Shown here one piece after another: positions 1 to 11,278 of a stretch of DNA of 64,000 bases. Numbering within the stretch: the stretch's first letter is position 1; every line of letters begins with the position of its first letter. The stretch is from NCBI GenBank assembly GCA_001600635.1, contig BCKL01000035.1, positions 72,589 to 136,588 on the forward strand. The letters run 5' to 3'. Under the pieces are notes generated by a model. That model saw nothing but the letters and a program-made list of their open reading frames with translations. It did no database searches and was not told the origin of the DNA. The translations under genes and the position numbers were made by a program. This DNA comes from Leucosporidium creatinivorum. Lineage: Eukaryota; Basidiomycota; Microbotryomycetes; Leucosporidiales; Leucosporidiaceae.

Positions 1-958
1 GGGAATCGCCCATCACCAAGATTTTCGGTGGTCAGCTTCGGTCGGTCCTCCGTTGCCAGGGTCAGAAGGATAGCATCACGCTCGAGCCGTATCAGCGGCT
101 ACAGCTGGACATTCAGGTGCGTCGTCTGGTCCTTTGCTGCCGGTCTTCGCCGTCTCGAGCTTTGGCGTACAGCTCGAGCTCGGAGGTTTGATGATTTCGG
201 CGTGAAAGAGGCGACACGCTAACCGCTCGCTCTCAACAGCCCGACCACGTCCGCACCATCACCGACGCTCTCCTTCACCTCACCCAACCCGAGCCCCTCC
301 CCGACTTCCTCTCCCGCGCCGGGCACCGAGTAGACGCGACCAAGCAAGTCTACCTCGAGACGTTCCCTCCCGTCTTGATCCTCCATCTCAAGAGGTTCCT
401 CTATGATAATGTCGGGGGCGTGCAGAAGAGTGGCAAGATTGTGGGCTATGAGACGGAGTTGGAGGTGCCCGAGGAGGTGGTGGGGCCGAGTAAGAGGACG
501 GGGAGGAAAGTTCGGTATCAGCTTTTTGGTGGTGAGTGCAGCTCTGCTTCTTCTCTGCTTCCGTTCTTGCGGCGTCGACGAGCTCGGCGGCGGGAATGAG
601 TGACATAGGAAGAATAGGAAGCTGACCCTGATTTCGCTACTCACAGTCGTCTACCACCACGGCGTCTACGCTTCCGGAGGACACTACACCGTCGCCGTCC
701 GGCAACAGATCAACTCGGACAGCTGGCTGCACATCGATGTACGTTCTTTCGGCTCTCGTTCGACAAGCTCGGCGCTGACCTCGCTCTTCTCGTCGCCCTT
801 CCCCTTCCTCCTTGTCGCTCGCCGACGCTCCTCGCATATTACAGGACACCTCCATTCGGCCCATCTCCCCCTCCGAGGTCGCCGTCGGGCCCGGCAGCTC
901 GTTCAACTCGGACGACAACAAGGGCGCTTACCTCCTTCTGTACAACCGGTTGGCGTGA
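1..958 (+). CDS. UBP3: Ubiquitin carboxyl-terminal hydrolase, USP10/Ubp3 family (3' part only)
   Basis: This is a cysteine protease that removes ubiquitin from proteins; in yeast and animals this family acts on COPII components, ribosomes and stress-granule factors with Bre5/G3BP. The 5' part lies outside the window. Four exons are visible (about 1-116, 240-531, 647-738 and 845-958), joined by GT-AG introns. The first reads PITKIFGGQLRSVL...SITLEPYQRLQLDIQ and the second PPVLILHLKRF, both typical of USP10. The third carries the catalytic histidine box YHHGVYASGGHYT, and the fourth ends AYLLLYNRL before the TGA. The catalytic Cys box must lie upstream of base 1. The SxxGGHYT wording and the IFGG block place it with USP10/Ubp3 rather than with other USPs. 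Family assignment is strong; the specific substrate is unknown. Confidence 0.9.
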
Positions 959-1283
959 TTTGTTGTAAGTTTTTGGGGGAAGAGCGTGGAGCGTAATGAC
1001 AGTAGCATAGATTGATCGAGTAGTAGTTTGAGGGAGATCGAGAGCGCGAGGTGGAGACGCAGAATCGCGAGCTCCTTTTGAGGTGTAGTACAGGCGTGCA
1101 GGGTCTGCGCTGCAGCAGAGAAGGATCCAAGTACACCTACGAACACGACTGTGCACTCTTGTCAGCTGTGATGCGTTCACTTCAGACCCTGGAGATGAAC
1201 TTTGAACTTGGTCGCGCCGCCCTCGCTTCTTGCCTCTCGCCACATCTCCTCGTTTTCTGCTCGGCGACAAACCCTCGAACAGG
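959..1283. other. Intergenic, 3' of UBP3 / promoter of GCN20
   Basis: This 325-base gap separates two genes on the same strand. It holds the 3' flank of the deubiquitinase gene and the presumed promoter and leader of GCN20. The GCN20 ATG follows an AACAGG context that could be the acceptor of a leader intron. No RNA gene or repeat is seen. Confidence 0.6.
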
Positions 1284-4200
1284 ATGACGGAAGCAGCTAA
1301 GATTGTCAGCGAAGCGTTCGCTAGCGGCCTCGACTATCCCATCGTGGTACGCTTCAAACTCCGCTGAATCCTTCGCTAGAGCCAGATCCTTGCCGCTGAC
1401 CCACTCCGCTCGCCCAACAGGACTACATCTCTAGTTTGTGGTCCTCGGATGATGCTGATGTCGATGACGACCCTGTTAACACGTTCATCAGGCCTATGCT
1501 CGAGACGGAGGCAGTTCCGGACATGGACGTCGAGCGCATCTGCTCGGCGCTCCAAAAGCTCTGGGAGACGCAGACGGGGGCTGTCGTCACCAGGGAACCA
1601 GCAAAACTAGACCGAGTGCTGGATATGCGCCGAACCGAGCATTTGAGCAAGAAACAGACCATCGTATCGGCCGTGGACATCGCATCTGTCGTGAGTCGTC
1701 GTTTTGACCCCAAAGGACGGTCTTGGGCCCCGAGCAGACTTTCGCAATCATTATCACGATGGTCATGAGTTCCTGCACCTGCACCGAACCCCGCTGACCC
1801 ACTGCATCTCACGAACGGCTCGGAACAGGTCAAGGCTCGCGACACTCAAGTCAACCTCAAGGCGCTGGAGAAGGCCGAGGCCAAAATTGTTGCCAAGATG
1901 CAGAAGCGTGACCGCAAGAACGCCTACGAGGGATCGAAGCTCATGGACGCCCACAAGGCGCAGAAGAGCTACGAGGAGCTCTTCCTCGAGGTCAACCCTC
2001 TCCAGTCCCCTTCGGCCAACAAGGGCAAGAGCAAGGACATTCACCTCGAGAACATCGATGTCAACTTTGGTTCGCTTCGCATTCTCAGCAATGCCACCCT
2101 TACTCTGCCCCATGGACGGTGAGTTTCGACCGACGCCGACTCGCCGGACCCCTCGCTGACCTTTCCCACTCAACAGCCGCGCCGGTCTCATCGGACGCAA
2201 CGGAATCGGAAAGTCCACCCTCCTCCGCGCCATGGCTCTTCGTGAGGTCAACATCCCCCAGCACATCTCGATTCTCTACGTCCAGCAAGAAGTCGTCGGC
2301 GACGACACCCCCGCCATCGAGTCGGTCCTGCAAGCCGACGTCCATCGCACTCGCCTCATGGCCGAGGAAGCCGAGCTCAACGCTTTGCTACAGAGCATGG
2401 AGGAGGCCGACGATCAGGCCGAGAAGGATGGAGTCAAGGTCGAGGAGGATGAGACGAAGGATAAGAAGAGGAATCGCAAGGCCGACGATGCGACGGCGAG
2501 GCTGGGAGAGGTGCAGAAGATTTTGGTCGAGATTGATGCCGATACGGGACCGAGTCGTGCGGCCGAGTTGATGGCTGGTTTGGGATTCTCGGCGAGCGAT
2601 CAGGTGAGTCGGGGAGGCTACGACCTGGGAGACTCGAGGCTGACTCTGATCTTCCCTATAGCTTATGCCCACCAGGGCCTTCTCTGGAGGATGGAGGATG
2701 CGTATCTCCCTCGCTCGTGGTGCGTGTTGGCGCTCGCTCGCCTGCTTCGTCGGTTGGGCGCTGACCTCCCCTTCCTCGCGCAGCTCTCTTCTGCAAGCCC
2801 GATCTTCTTCTTCTTGATGAGCCTTCCAACAACTTGGATCTCAACGCTCTCGCATGGTGCGTGCTCCTCCCCATTACTCGAGCTGAACTCGCATGCTGAC
2901 CCGCTTCTTCATCGCAGGCTCGAGGACTACCTCCAAACCTGGCCTTCCACCCTCTTCGTCGTTTCTCACGACCGAGCATTCCTCGACGCCGTCGCCACCG
3001 ACATCATCCACCAACACAACGAGCGCCTCGACTACTACAAGGGTCGGTCCTCACTGTTCAGCTCGGCTCGCTCGGGTTCGATCGCTCACTCTCCTTCGCT
3101 CTACAGGAAACTTCAAGCAGTTCTACGCTACCAAGTCCGAGCGTGCCAAGCAGCAGAGGCGCGAGTACGACTCGCAGCTGCAGTACCGCCAGCATCTCCA
3201 GGCCTTCATCGACCGCTGGCGCTGTTCGTCCTCTCTCTGCTTCCCCTCTCCGGCGCCTCGCTGACTCGGTCATCCTCCCTTACCACACTACAGACAACGC
3301 CAACCGAGCCGCCCAAGCTCAATCCAAGATCAAGATTCTCGAGAAGCTTCCCGAGCTCACCCCGCCCGAAGAGGACGACGTCGTCACCTTCAAGTTTATC
3401 GAGACGGAGAAGATTTCGCCCCCTCTCTTGCAGCTTTCCGAGGTCGCCTTCGGGTACACCAAGGACAAGCCGCTGCTTGGAGGCGTGAACATTGACGTCT
3501 CGCTGGATTCGAGGTTGGGACTGATTGGAGCTAACGGTGCGGGAAAGTCGACGCTGTGAGTTATTGGGAGATATCGAAGGCGATTTCGGAACGAGGAGAC
3601 GCTGACTCCGTTGGCCGGACCGCAGTATGAAGCTCCTCATCGGAGAGCTGCAACCCACCTCGGGTCAGCAGTCTCGTAACGGTCGTCTTCGCATTGCCTG
3701 TACGTTCGGATACGTCCCTCCTTCTCTTCCCATTACAGACTGCTGACCCTTTGCGTCTCGCATCAGACTTCGCCCAGCACCACATCGACTCGCTCGACCT
3801 GACGGTCAACTCGGTCGCCTTCCTCGCCAAGATGTTCCCCGGAAAGACGGAGCAGGAGTATCGCCAGCACTTGGGAGCGTTCGGTATCACTGCACGTTGT
3901 CACTTGACCTACTAACCTTCTCGAGCTGCACAAGCTGACCCCGCTCGCTCGCGTGCTTCGCAGGGAATGACCTCGCTCCAGCTCATTGGAACGCTTTCTG
4001 GAGGACAGAAGAGTCGTGTCTCGTTCGCTACTCTTTCGCTGCAGCGCCCTCACGTGCGTGTCTCCCTCCGCCGTGCAGTCTACGCCTCGCGTGTTGACCC
4101 CTTCGCCGCTCCGCCGAGCAGATCCTCCTCCTCGATGAGCCTACTAACCATCTCGTACGTCTGCTCTTCAGCTTCGCTCTTGATACTCGCTGACTTCCGA

Positions 4201-4673
4201 TTGTGCGCTACAGGATATCGAGGGACTGGATGCGCTCATGGCCGCCTTGAAGGTGTGGAACGGAGGAGGTGGGTCGCCTTCCCCTCCCCAGTCGCTCTCG
4301 TCGTCCGCTGACATCGCTCGCCTTCAACTCCAGTCATCGTCATTTCTCACGACTCTACTTTCCTTCACACGTGCGTAGCCCTCTACCTCTCTGCCCCCAC
4401 GAGCATCAAGCTGACTCGCTTCGGCTCGGCTCCTACAGGGTCTGCGACGAGCTTTGGGTTTGCGCCGACCGCAAGGTCGAGAAGTTCTACGGCGATGGTG
4501 CGTGTTCTGTTTCCTCTCCACGTCTTCTCGTACTGACCTCCTGCCCTCGCCTGCACAGTCACCGAGTACAAGAATATCATCGTTCGTTTCTCGGCCTCTC
4601 TCACCCCCACTCCCGTTGCTGACCGCTTAGCTTCGCTCTACAGGTCAACAACGCCAAGAACAAGCCTACGTAG
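1284..4673 (+). CDS. GCN20: ABCF ATPase Gcn20 / ABCF3
   Basis: A soluble twin-cassette ABC protein. With Gcn1 it carries the uncharged-tRNA signal from the ribosome to Gcn2, so it belongs to the amino-acid starvation (eIF2alpha phosphorylation) pathway in the cytosol. The product is roughly 720 residues from about 18 exons. The N-terminal ~180 residues are the Gcn1-binding type region. ABC1 has Walker A GRNGIGKST, signature FSGGW and Walker B LLLLDEPSNNLDL. A charged linker with EEDETKDKKRNRK sits inside ABC1. ABC2 has GANGAGKST, signature LSGGQKSR and LLLDEPTNHLDIEGLDAL, followed by VISHDSTFLHTVCDELW. There are no membrane segments, as expected for ABCF. The start chosen is the first ATG giving MTEAAKIVSEAF. 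One intron (3892-3963) appears to use a GC donor, because only that joins FGIT to GMTSLQ in frame. The distinction from New1/Arb1 rests on the N-terminus and overall size. Confidence 0.93.
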
Positions 4674-5142
4674 TCACCGCTTCGGCTCTCTTGATACGCT
4701 GCAAACGAGGCTCTCTCGTCTCGCACAGCCTGCTCCGAGCGCGGCCGAACCGAGCTGAAAGGGAAGAGTTGCGAAGTCGTGTGCGCTGTAGTCTGGCTCG
4801 TCTTGCTTTATACTGAAAAGTCGACTGAGAACGGGCCCGTTCCCTGCTGCGTTCGGACGAAATGGCGCCTCAGCTGAGCTGGTCGAGAGGGCGCCGAAGC
4901 AGGCTTGGGACGGTCGAAAGCGCGAGGAGACTTCGGCGAGGGGTAGCAAGGAGCGTGGGAGATACTCCTGTACATTTACCGAGCACTTCGAGGTTGATGC
5001 ACGCCTACAGGACGATCGCCGAGGTCCTGCTCTGCCCTTCGAATCTCGCCGCGTTTCGACTTGGCTGAGCCCGCCGCCGCATCTCGCTTCCTGCTCTCCT
5101 TCCCCCCACTTTTACCTCGTCTCTCTTTCTCTTCTGTACGAC
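4674..5142. other. Intergenic, GCN20 3' flank / COX5A promoter
   Basis: A 469-base gap between same-strand genes. It contains a CCTACAGG element near 5005-5012, resembling the promoter word discussed elsewhere, and a pyrimidine-rich stretch (about 5085-5135) just before the COX5A start codon, as is common in fungal leaders. No gene or RNA is supported. Confidence 0.55.
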
Positions 5143-6254
5143 ATGGCATTCCGTCAGCTTTCCACCGTCGCCAGGACTTCTTCCCGTGTCGCCCAGCGCT
5201 CCTACTCTGTCCCAGCAAGCAGCGTCTCGCTGTCCAACGTCAGTCCTCTTTACGGCCCTGGCTAAGCTCGAAGAACAGCTCGCTGACGTGCTACATATCA
5301 CTCTTTCTATCCTCCTATACGCTACGCTATCCCTCTCGACTCCCCTCACGCCTCTCCCACCTCCGACCAACCGCTCGCCTCTCTTTTCTCCCGCTGGCTT
5401 CTGTACACAGATTGAGGCGTCGTGGAAGACGCTGACGCCCGCCGAGCAGGAGTCGACCTTCAAGGCCCTCGAGGAGCTGCAAAAGAAGGACTGGAAGGAG
5501 CTCTCCCTCGACGAGAAGAAGGCTTGTGAGTTGACTGCCCAATGTTGTCTCGTCGCTGGCGGGGCGAAGATGCAGGAAGGTCGGCCCGAGGGTGTAGGGC
5601 GGTAGCTGATCATTGTGTGGATGATGTTGTGTAGCCTACTACGTCGCTTTTGGCCCTCACGGACCTAGGGAGCCTCTCGCCGCCTCGGGCACCAAGACCA
5701 TCGCCGGTGTCGCCCTTGCCATCGCTGTTGCTGGAGGTCTCTTTGCCATCGTCCGCTCGTTCGGTCAGTCTTTTACTCGCTTCTGTACCCTCTTACGCGC
5801 CGAGCTCATCAGCTCGCTCTTTCTCCCCATCTCCGCGCGCCGCCCAATCGCTCCCTTCGCTCTCAACGCCGACGCTCTATCCTTCTCCCCTTGCGCCGAT
5901 GATATTACAGGCCAGGAGAAGCCAAAGACCATGACCAAGGAGTGGCAGGAGGCCGCCAACGAGAAGGCCATCGAGGAGAGGAGGGATCCCTTCACCGTGC
6001 GTGCTGCCTTGCCTTCGCCCGCCAAACTGAATGCTAATTCGCGTCGAGTGATTACAGGGACCCGCCTCGGCCAACTACAAGGGAACTGGAAACGTTTCGT
6101 CCATCGTGAGTCCCCCTTTCCTGGTTCTCGGCGCTTGCTGCACCGAGAATGATGCTAGCTCGGAAGGACGCGGATTGCTGATCTTGTTGCTTCTGCTTCT
6201 CACTATCCACTACAACACACCTCTCGACCTCTCCGCCATACCGCAAAACAGTAA
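5143..6254 (+). CDS. COX5A: Cytochrome c oxidase subunit IV (yeast Cox5 homologue), mitochondrial
   Basis: A nuclear-encoded subunit of respiratory complex IV in the inner mitochondrial membrane. The N-terminus MAFRQLSTVARTSSRVAQRSYS is rich in Arg/Ser/Ala without acids, a typical matrix-targeting presequence. The mature part has SWKTLTPAEQESTFKALEELQKKDWKEL and YYVAFGPHGPREP, both characteristic of fungal subunit IV. A single membrane helix IAGVALAIAVAGGLFAIV follows, then the intermembrane-space tail EKPKTMTKEWQEAANEKA. About six short exons are used. The last intron (about 6106-6251) seems to end immediately before the stop, so the terminal exon would contribute only TAA. If this intron is retained, the frame stays open to about 6537. 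The choice of final exon is therefore less certain than the rest. Confidence 0.88.
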
Positions 6255-6558
6255 ACGCTATCACAAGCGACCTAACTCGGAGGATGGGAGGGGAATTCGG
6301 AGGAGGAGAGAATCAAGGAGTGGGGCAGTCGACGAGCAAGGATGGGAGAAGGAAGGAGGAGCTTCTCTCGGCATTTACACGGGTGTTACACTTTGCCCTT
6401 TGTTCGTGTGGTGCAAACGATCAAAGCTGGGTTTCGAACAAATCTCTCCCTGTCTAGCGGGTCGGTCGGCGAGCGCGAAGGAGTGGAGAAAGCCGAGCCG
6501 AGAGTTCGCTAGCGGTCTGAGTCTGAGAAGCTGGTGATGAGACTGATAACGCTGATAT
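6255..6558. other. Convergent 3' flank between COX5A and NUC1
   Basis: A 304-base region between two converging genes. An open frame continuous with the last COX5A intron crosses it to about 6537, but its translation is a basic, low-complexity tail with no recognisable domain. Probably both 3' UTRs. Confidence 0.5.
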
Positions 6559-8258
6559 CTATGCGCTGTTACTCCTCCCCCTTCCGCCCTTCCCTCCGCC
6601 GTTACCGAGCTTCTTGTTCGCATCGTCGAAGCGCCGAACGACGATTTGGCATTTGGTGGCCTGTGGAGAAGTTGTCGAAGGTGCAGGGTCAGCAGAGCGC
6701 AGGAAGATAGAAGAGGAGAGGGACGAGAACAAACCTGGCAAAGAGGCTTAGCCATCGCCTTGAGCTGCTCGGGGAAGAGGGTCAAGCCCGCCGAGTTCTC
6801 CACGGCATCGACTGTCCGCGTCCAAGCTCATTGTCAGCGACTCCCTCTCACACTGAGGGAAGGGGGTGCACGACTCACCCGGCACAATAAAGCTCGTCAA
6901 CGGCGTCTCGTCCGAGATCACTTCATTGGGGAGCACGAAGGCGCCCATGCTGTACTCCTTCATGTCTCCGAAGCCAGATGAGGGACGGGAAGTGAGGAGC
7001 ACTTTGGCGAAGTGGGTGGGGACGGCGACTGTGTAGACGATGGGAGGGTCAGCGGGCGAGGAAGAAGGAGAAGGAGGGGAGGGAGACGGACTGGTGGGAG
7101 CGGAGTTTTGGGGAGCGATCATCTCGTAGGACTGTGAAGGTGAATCGCAAGATCAGCTCACCGTATCGTGCAGCACCTCGACGAGGCTTCTCCACTCATC
7201 GCCGAAACCGACTCTCGAGCGAAAACGAGCGACTCACCACCCTCCACTTTCCATCCCGCTCCTGCTTGGGGAGGAAGAGCGGAACAGTGAAGACGTATAC
7301 ATCTTCGAATTGGGTCGTCAGGGTGCGGCAGAACTGTTGGTCATTCGCGAGAGCAAGACGGCGGAGGTTAGCGCCGAAAGGGGAAGACGAGAGGACGGAA
7401 GCGGCGGACCTGCTCGAGGTAGGCCCAGTCTTGGAGAAGATACAGATACGAAGGTAAGCAAAGGGGCCGGGCGCTAAGAGACGGAAGAACGACGTACAAT
7501 GCCTGTTGAAGCCATCGCCGACCTGAGGCGCAATGTTGGAGAGCAAGAAGGTCTCAGTCATGGCTTGCTGGGACTGCTTGGCATCGGCGGCGGGGACCAT
7601 GTGTCCTCGGTCTGTAGTGCCATGCAAGTGGAGGATCAGCTCCACCGCTCAGCTTCAATCGGAACGAGCGCCGAGCAGCCCTTTCCTCCTTCTCGCGCCC
7701 GGAGCTTGACCCAGGAAGCACCAGCTCACCATAACCACTCTTGAAATAATCCAACAAATGCGCCCTAAACCTCTCTGGCACGTCCTGATCCTCCCTAAAC
7801 ACGCTCTCACTCCTCGTTCCGCTTCCCTTGAGGTTCTCCTTCGTGAGATGCTCGGCCGTCCATGCTGGGATGCGGAGACGACGGTCATAGGCGGTGGTGT
7901 AGGCCAGTCGACGAAGGTGGTCTGAGATGGGTCCTGTAGGTCGTAAGAAGCAGGGAAGAGCGAGTTAGGCGCGTCGCGAGCAGCTAAGCAACAGAAAGAG
8001 TAGCGTACCGATAGAGACGGGATCCATCACCCTCCCGACGAGCTCCCTCCCGCTCAACGAGCCATGGTACCCTCCAGCCTGTCCTCCAACAGGCGTCGGC
8101 AAGCCCTTGATATGCCCAGCAGAAGGAACAGGGAACGCTCCTTCCTCTTTCCTCCTCTCTGCCTGCGAAGGAGCAGGACGGAGCGCAAAGGTAGCTCCTG
8201 CGCCGAGAGTAAGTCCGGCTGCTGCTGCGAGGGCGAGGTGCACGACCGAAGAGGACAT
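6559..8258 (-). CDS. NUC1: Mitochondrial nuclease Nuc1 / endonuclease G
   Basis: A DNA/RNA non-specific endonuclease of the beta-beta-alpha-metal superfamily, located in mitochondria and implicated in DNA degradation and cell death. The N-terminus MSSSVVHLALAAAAGLTLGAGATFAL is one hydrophobic segment, matching the membrane anchor of EndoG proteins. GHIKGLPTPVG and the LRIPAWTAEHLT block follow. The catalytic motif is DRGHMVPAADAK, with the metal-binding region LLSNIAPQVGDGFNRHYWAYLEQFCR downstream. The C-terminal half carries VYVFTVPLFLPK, a proline/serine-rich insertion of about 20 residues and TSFIVPVDAVE, ending in a Gly/Arg-rich tail. About six exons are needed; one short exon (YWAYLEQ) is inferred from family conservation. 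The gene is convergent with COX5A and lies just downstream of PDA1 on the same strand. Confidence 0.92.
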
Positions 8259-8598
8259 CAGACGAGCGAGAGGAGGAGGGAGAGAGGAAAGACGCGCGAA
8301 GGGGCAAAAGTAGGGCTGGAAGGGGGGTGTAGGAGAGTAGAGGCGGCTGGAGTGTATGCTGGCAGTGGTTTGTAGCAGAAGCAGATCGTTTCGGCGAGAT
8401 TTCTGCAGCTCGTCCTCGCTTCGGAGCTCAGCTCGGCGCTGGCTCTTGCTGTCTTTCTCTCGGTCTTTCTCGAGCAGACCGGTCGAGAATGGTTGAAACG
8501 CAATCTAATGTTGAGGTGTTTTTCCGCACTGCCGAAAAAGAAAACTAGCCCTCCTCCCTCCTCCTTCCAACTACAGAACCAACGACGGAAAGGGTCGC
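8259..8598. other. Intergenic, PDA1 3' flank / NUC1 promoter
   Basis: A 340-base gap between two minus-strand genes. It must hold the NUC1 promoter and the 3' UTR of PDA1. It includes an A-rich stretch near 8530-8550 close to the PDA1 stop, which may relate to 3' end formation. No gene is supported. Confidence 0.5.
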
Positions 8599-10985
8599 TT
8601 AAGCCGAGCCGAACTGCTTGGGTCCACCCTCGTGAAGGTCAGACTCCTCGGGCTTGAAGTGGTGGATCTGTGTGTCATAGCAAGGCGAGTCAGCGCTCGA
8701 CTCTCGGCTCTCGGCGCAGAACAGCGTCCAGCGAGTCCCAAACTCACCTCCTGGCTCTCCCTTCCCCTCATGTACTTCGGCGCCGTCCCCTTGTAGTAGA
8801 TATCCGTCCACATGTCGACATCCTGCCTCGGCTCGGGGCTCTTCTTGGCCTCCTCAACCGCGACCTCAACCTCATGACGCGCCTCCTTGTCAATGCTCTT
8901 GAGCTCCGACTCCTCCACGACGCCCCACTCGAGAATGTTGTTCTTAAGCCCCGTGATCGGGTCGTTGGAGGAACGCATGTGCTGGATCTCCTCCTGTGTG
9001 ATATTTGAGCGAGCGTCAGCGAGCCTGCTCTCCCTTCCGCTCTGTCCCTCCCTCTCCTCCCTTTCAACCGCTAGCCAGAAGAGAGGAGTCGGAACGCACC
9101 CTAGTCCTGTAAGTCGTTCCGGGGTCGGACATCGAGTGTCCACCATACCTGTAGGTAACCATCTCGAGGAGAAGAGGTCCCTTGCCGGACTGAGTCCACT
9201 CCTTGGCGAACTTGACGGCCTGGGTAACGGCGAGGACGTCCATGCCGTTGACCTAGTTGGCGGGAGCGGTGATGAGGGAGAGAGAGGGGGGGGAACCAGG
9301 TTAGCGAGCGTTCGTCGTCGTCCCTAAGGCTGAGCTCGGCGCTCCTGCTCCTCCTCCTCCCCGCCGAGATACCTTGCGGCGGCTTGGTATCGCACGGGGA
9401 AGGTCGACAGCTTACCTGGAGTCCGGGGATCAGGTCACCACGCTTGAAGTACTCGGTGTTGGACGAGGAGCGAGCGGCCGAGGTTCCCATTCCGTAAAGG
9501 TTGTTTTCGCACACGAAAACGCAGGGGAGGTTCCAGACTGTGGTGCATCATTCACGAGGTCAGCTCTCGTCTCGTCGGGATAGTCGGCGGGAGGGGAGCG
9601 AGGAGCAGGAGCAGGGAGCAGTAGGGGAGGGGGAGGGGGCGAAACGCACGCTTAGCCATGTTGTAAGCCTCGAACACCTGACCCTGGTTGGAAGCACCAT
9701 CTCCGTACATGGCGAAAGTGGCGTGGTCCGAGTCCTGACCGAGGTACTGCTGGGCGAAGGCGATTCCGGCGCCGAGGGGCACTTGAGCTCCGACGATTCC
9801 GTTGCCGCCGAAGAAGCTGTTTGTACGCAGGAAGGGGTTAGTGGGTGGGAGGAGAGAGGAGGAGAGGAGAGAAGACGGACGTAGGAGTGAAGATGTGCCT
9901 ATTGGTGGAGTAGGGCGTTAGCGATTGAACGAGGACATGGCCGAACCAGAGGAAACGTACATCGATCCACCCTTTCCGTGCGACATTCCATCAACGCGAC
10001 CTATTGACCAACACCCGCTTCGTCAGTCTCCATCTATACCATCCCCTCCCTTTCAGCAACGCACCGAGCAACTCAGCGATAACACCCTTGATCGTTCCTC
10101 CCCTCAGAACAGCAAAGGGGTGGCAACGGTAAGCAGTGATGATCTTGTCGTCCGTCTTGATAGCGTTGTGCATTCCGACCGAGACGGCCTCCTGTATACG
10201 ATGGAAGGGGGGAGCGGGTAGGAGCGGCGCGTGTGTCCGAAAGTCAGCGAAAGGTCGACGGGAAGGGATGGGGAAGGTAGGGAGAGGGAGGACCAACCTG
10301 GCCGATGGCGAGGTGGCAGAATCCACGGATGAGCTTCTGTTGAGGGTGTGGGGAAGGATGCGCGGAGGAGACGAGCAGGAGCGAGGGGGAGAGGAAAGAA
10401 GGGTTAAAGATGGTTCGGAGGAGGAGCGGAGGAGGGCGACAATGATCTTACGGCCTTGTAAAGCTATATTAGAGTAAGAATAACAAGTCAGCGCTGTACT
10501 CTAAACGGGAAGCGCTCCGCCCAAAGGCTTCGCTCGGTCGGGGCGCCCCCAAAACAACGCGTGTCGAAGGACAGAGCGATGAGGGAAGAAGACTACACAC
10601 CTGATCAGCGGCCATCTCCATACGGCGCATGGAGACCATCTGCCTGTACATCTCTACGAGCTGAGACTTGGACACCTCCATCTCGAGGGAAGGGATGTCG
10701 CAGAGGTGCGACTTGAAGTAGTCGGCATGGAGCTGTACTTTGACCAGGTCGCCCTCGGTCGACTTGTGCGAAGCAGAGTCGGACTGTATGATAGTATAAA
10801 TGATTAGTACAGCTTCAAAGCGAGCTTACAGGCCGTTTAGAGCGAGAGAAACGAGGTTGGGGACTTAGAGAAAGAGACGAGCTTACGGTCGTCTGGAGGA
10901 AGCGGGCGCCCAATGGGATCGAGAGCCTAGAAGTAGAGGCTACAGGACGAAGAGTCGAAGGGATCGAACGAAGCAGCCGGGACAT
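8599..10985 (-). CDS. PDA1: Pyruvate dehydrogenase E1 component subunit alpha, mitochondrial
   Basis: The thiamine-diphosphate-dependent decarboxylase subunit of the pyruvate dehydrogenase complex, converting pyruvate to acetyl-lipoyl in the mitochondrial matrix. The N-terminus [20 protein letters not shown] is an Arg/Ser-rich targeting peptide. Next come [51 protein letters not shown], then [12 protein letters not shown] and the TPP/Mg site [17 protein letters not shown]...NNLYGMGTS. The regulatory loop [18 protein letters not shown] contains the phosphorylatable serines known in this family. The C-terminus is [16 protein letters not shown]. About ten exons. It is transcribed divergently from HEL2 across about 290 bases. 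The start codon gives the only good targeting sequence. Confidence 0.95.
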
Positions 10986-11278
10986 GATGAGCTACAGAAG
11001 ACGAGGGAGGAGGCAAAGAGAGCTGGGCGAGTTCGCGCGCTCTTGTCGATCCAGGAGAGTTCGAAGTTGTAGGGCTTTATTACTCGGGATTAGCTTGGGA
11101 TAGTACAGTCTATTGCATTCTATCTGGCATTATCTCCTCAATAGCCCGTTCTAATTCGAATGAGTCGACCTCCCCTTCTCTCCATCGTCCAGCGAGCAGC
11201 TCTCTCTCGCTTCTCTCCCTCTCGCTTTCTCGCTGCTAGTCTTTCTGCACCTCATCAGCTCATTCGCTCGTACACAGG

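Noticed and set aside
5005-5613. 202-codon minus-strand open frame over COX5A
   Set aside because: Covers exons and introns of the well-supported COX5A gene and has no recognisable motif.
5143-10985. COX5A, NUC1 and PDA1 as a mitochondrial gene cluster
   Set aside because: Three neighbours with different orientations and no shared regulatory sequence; likely coincidence.
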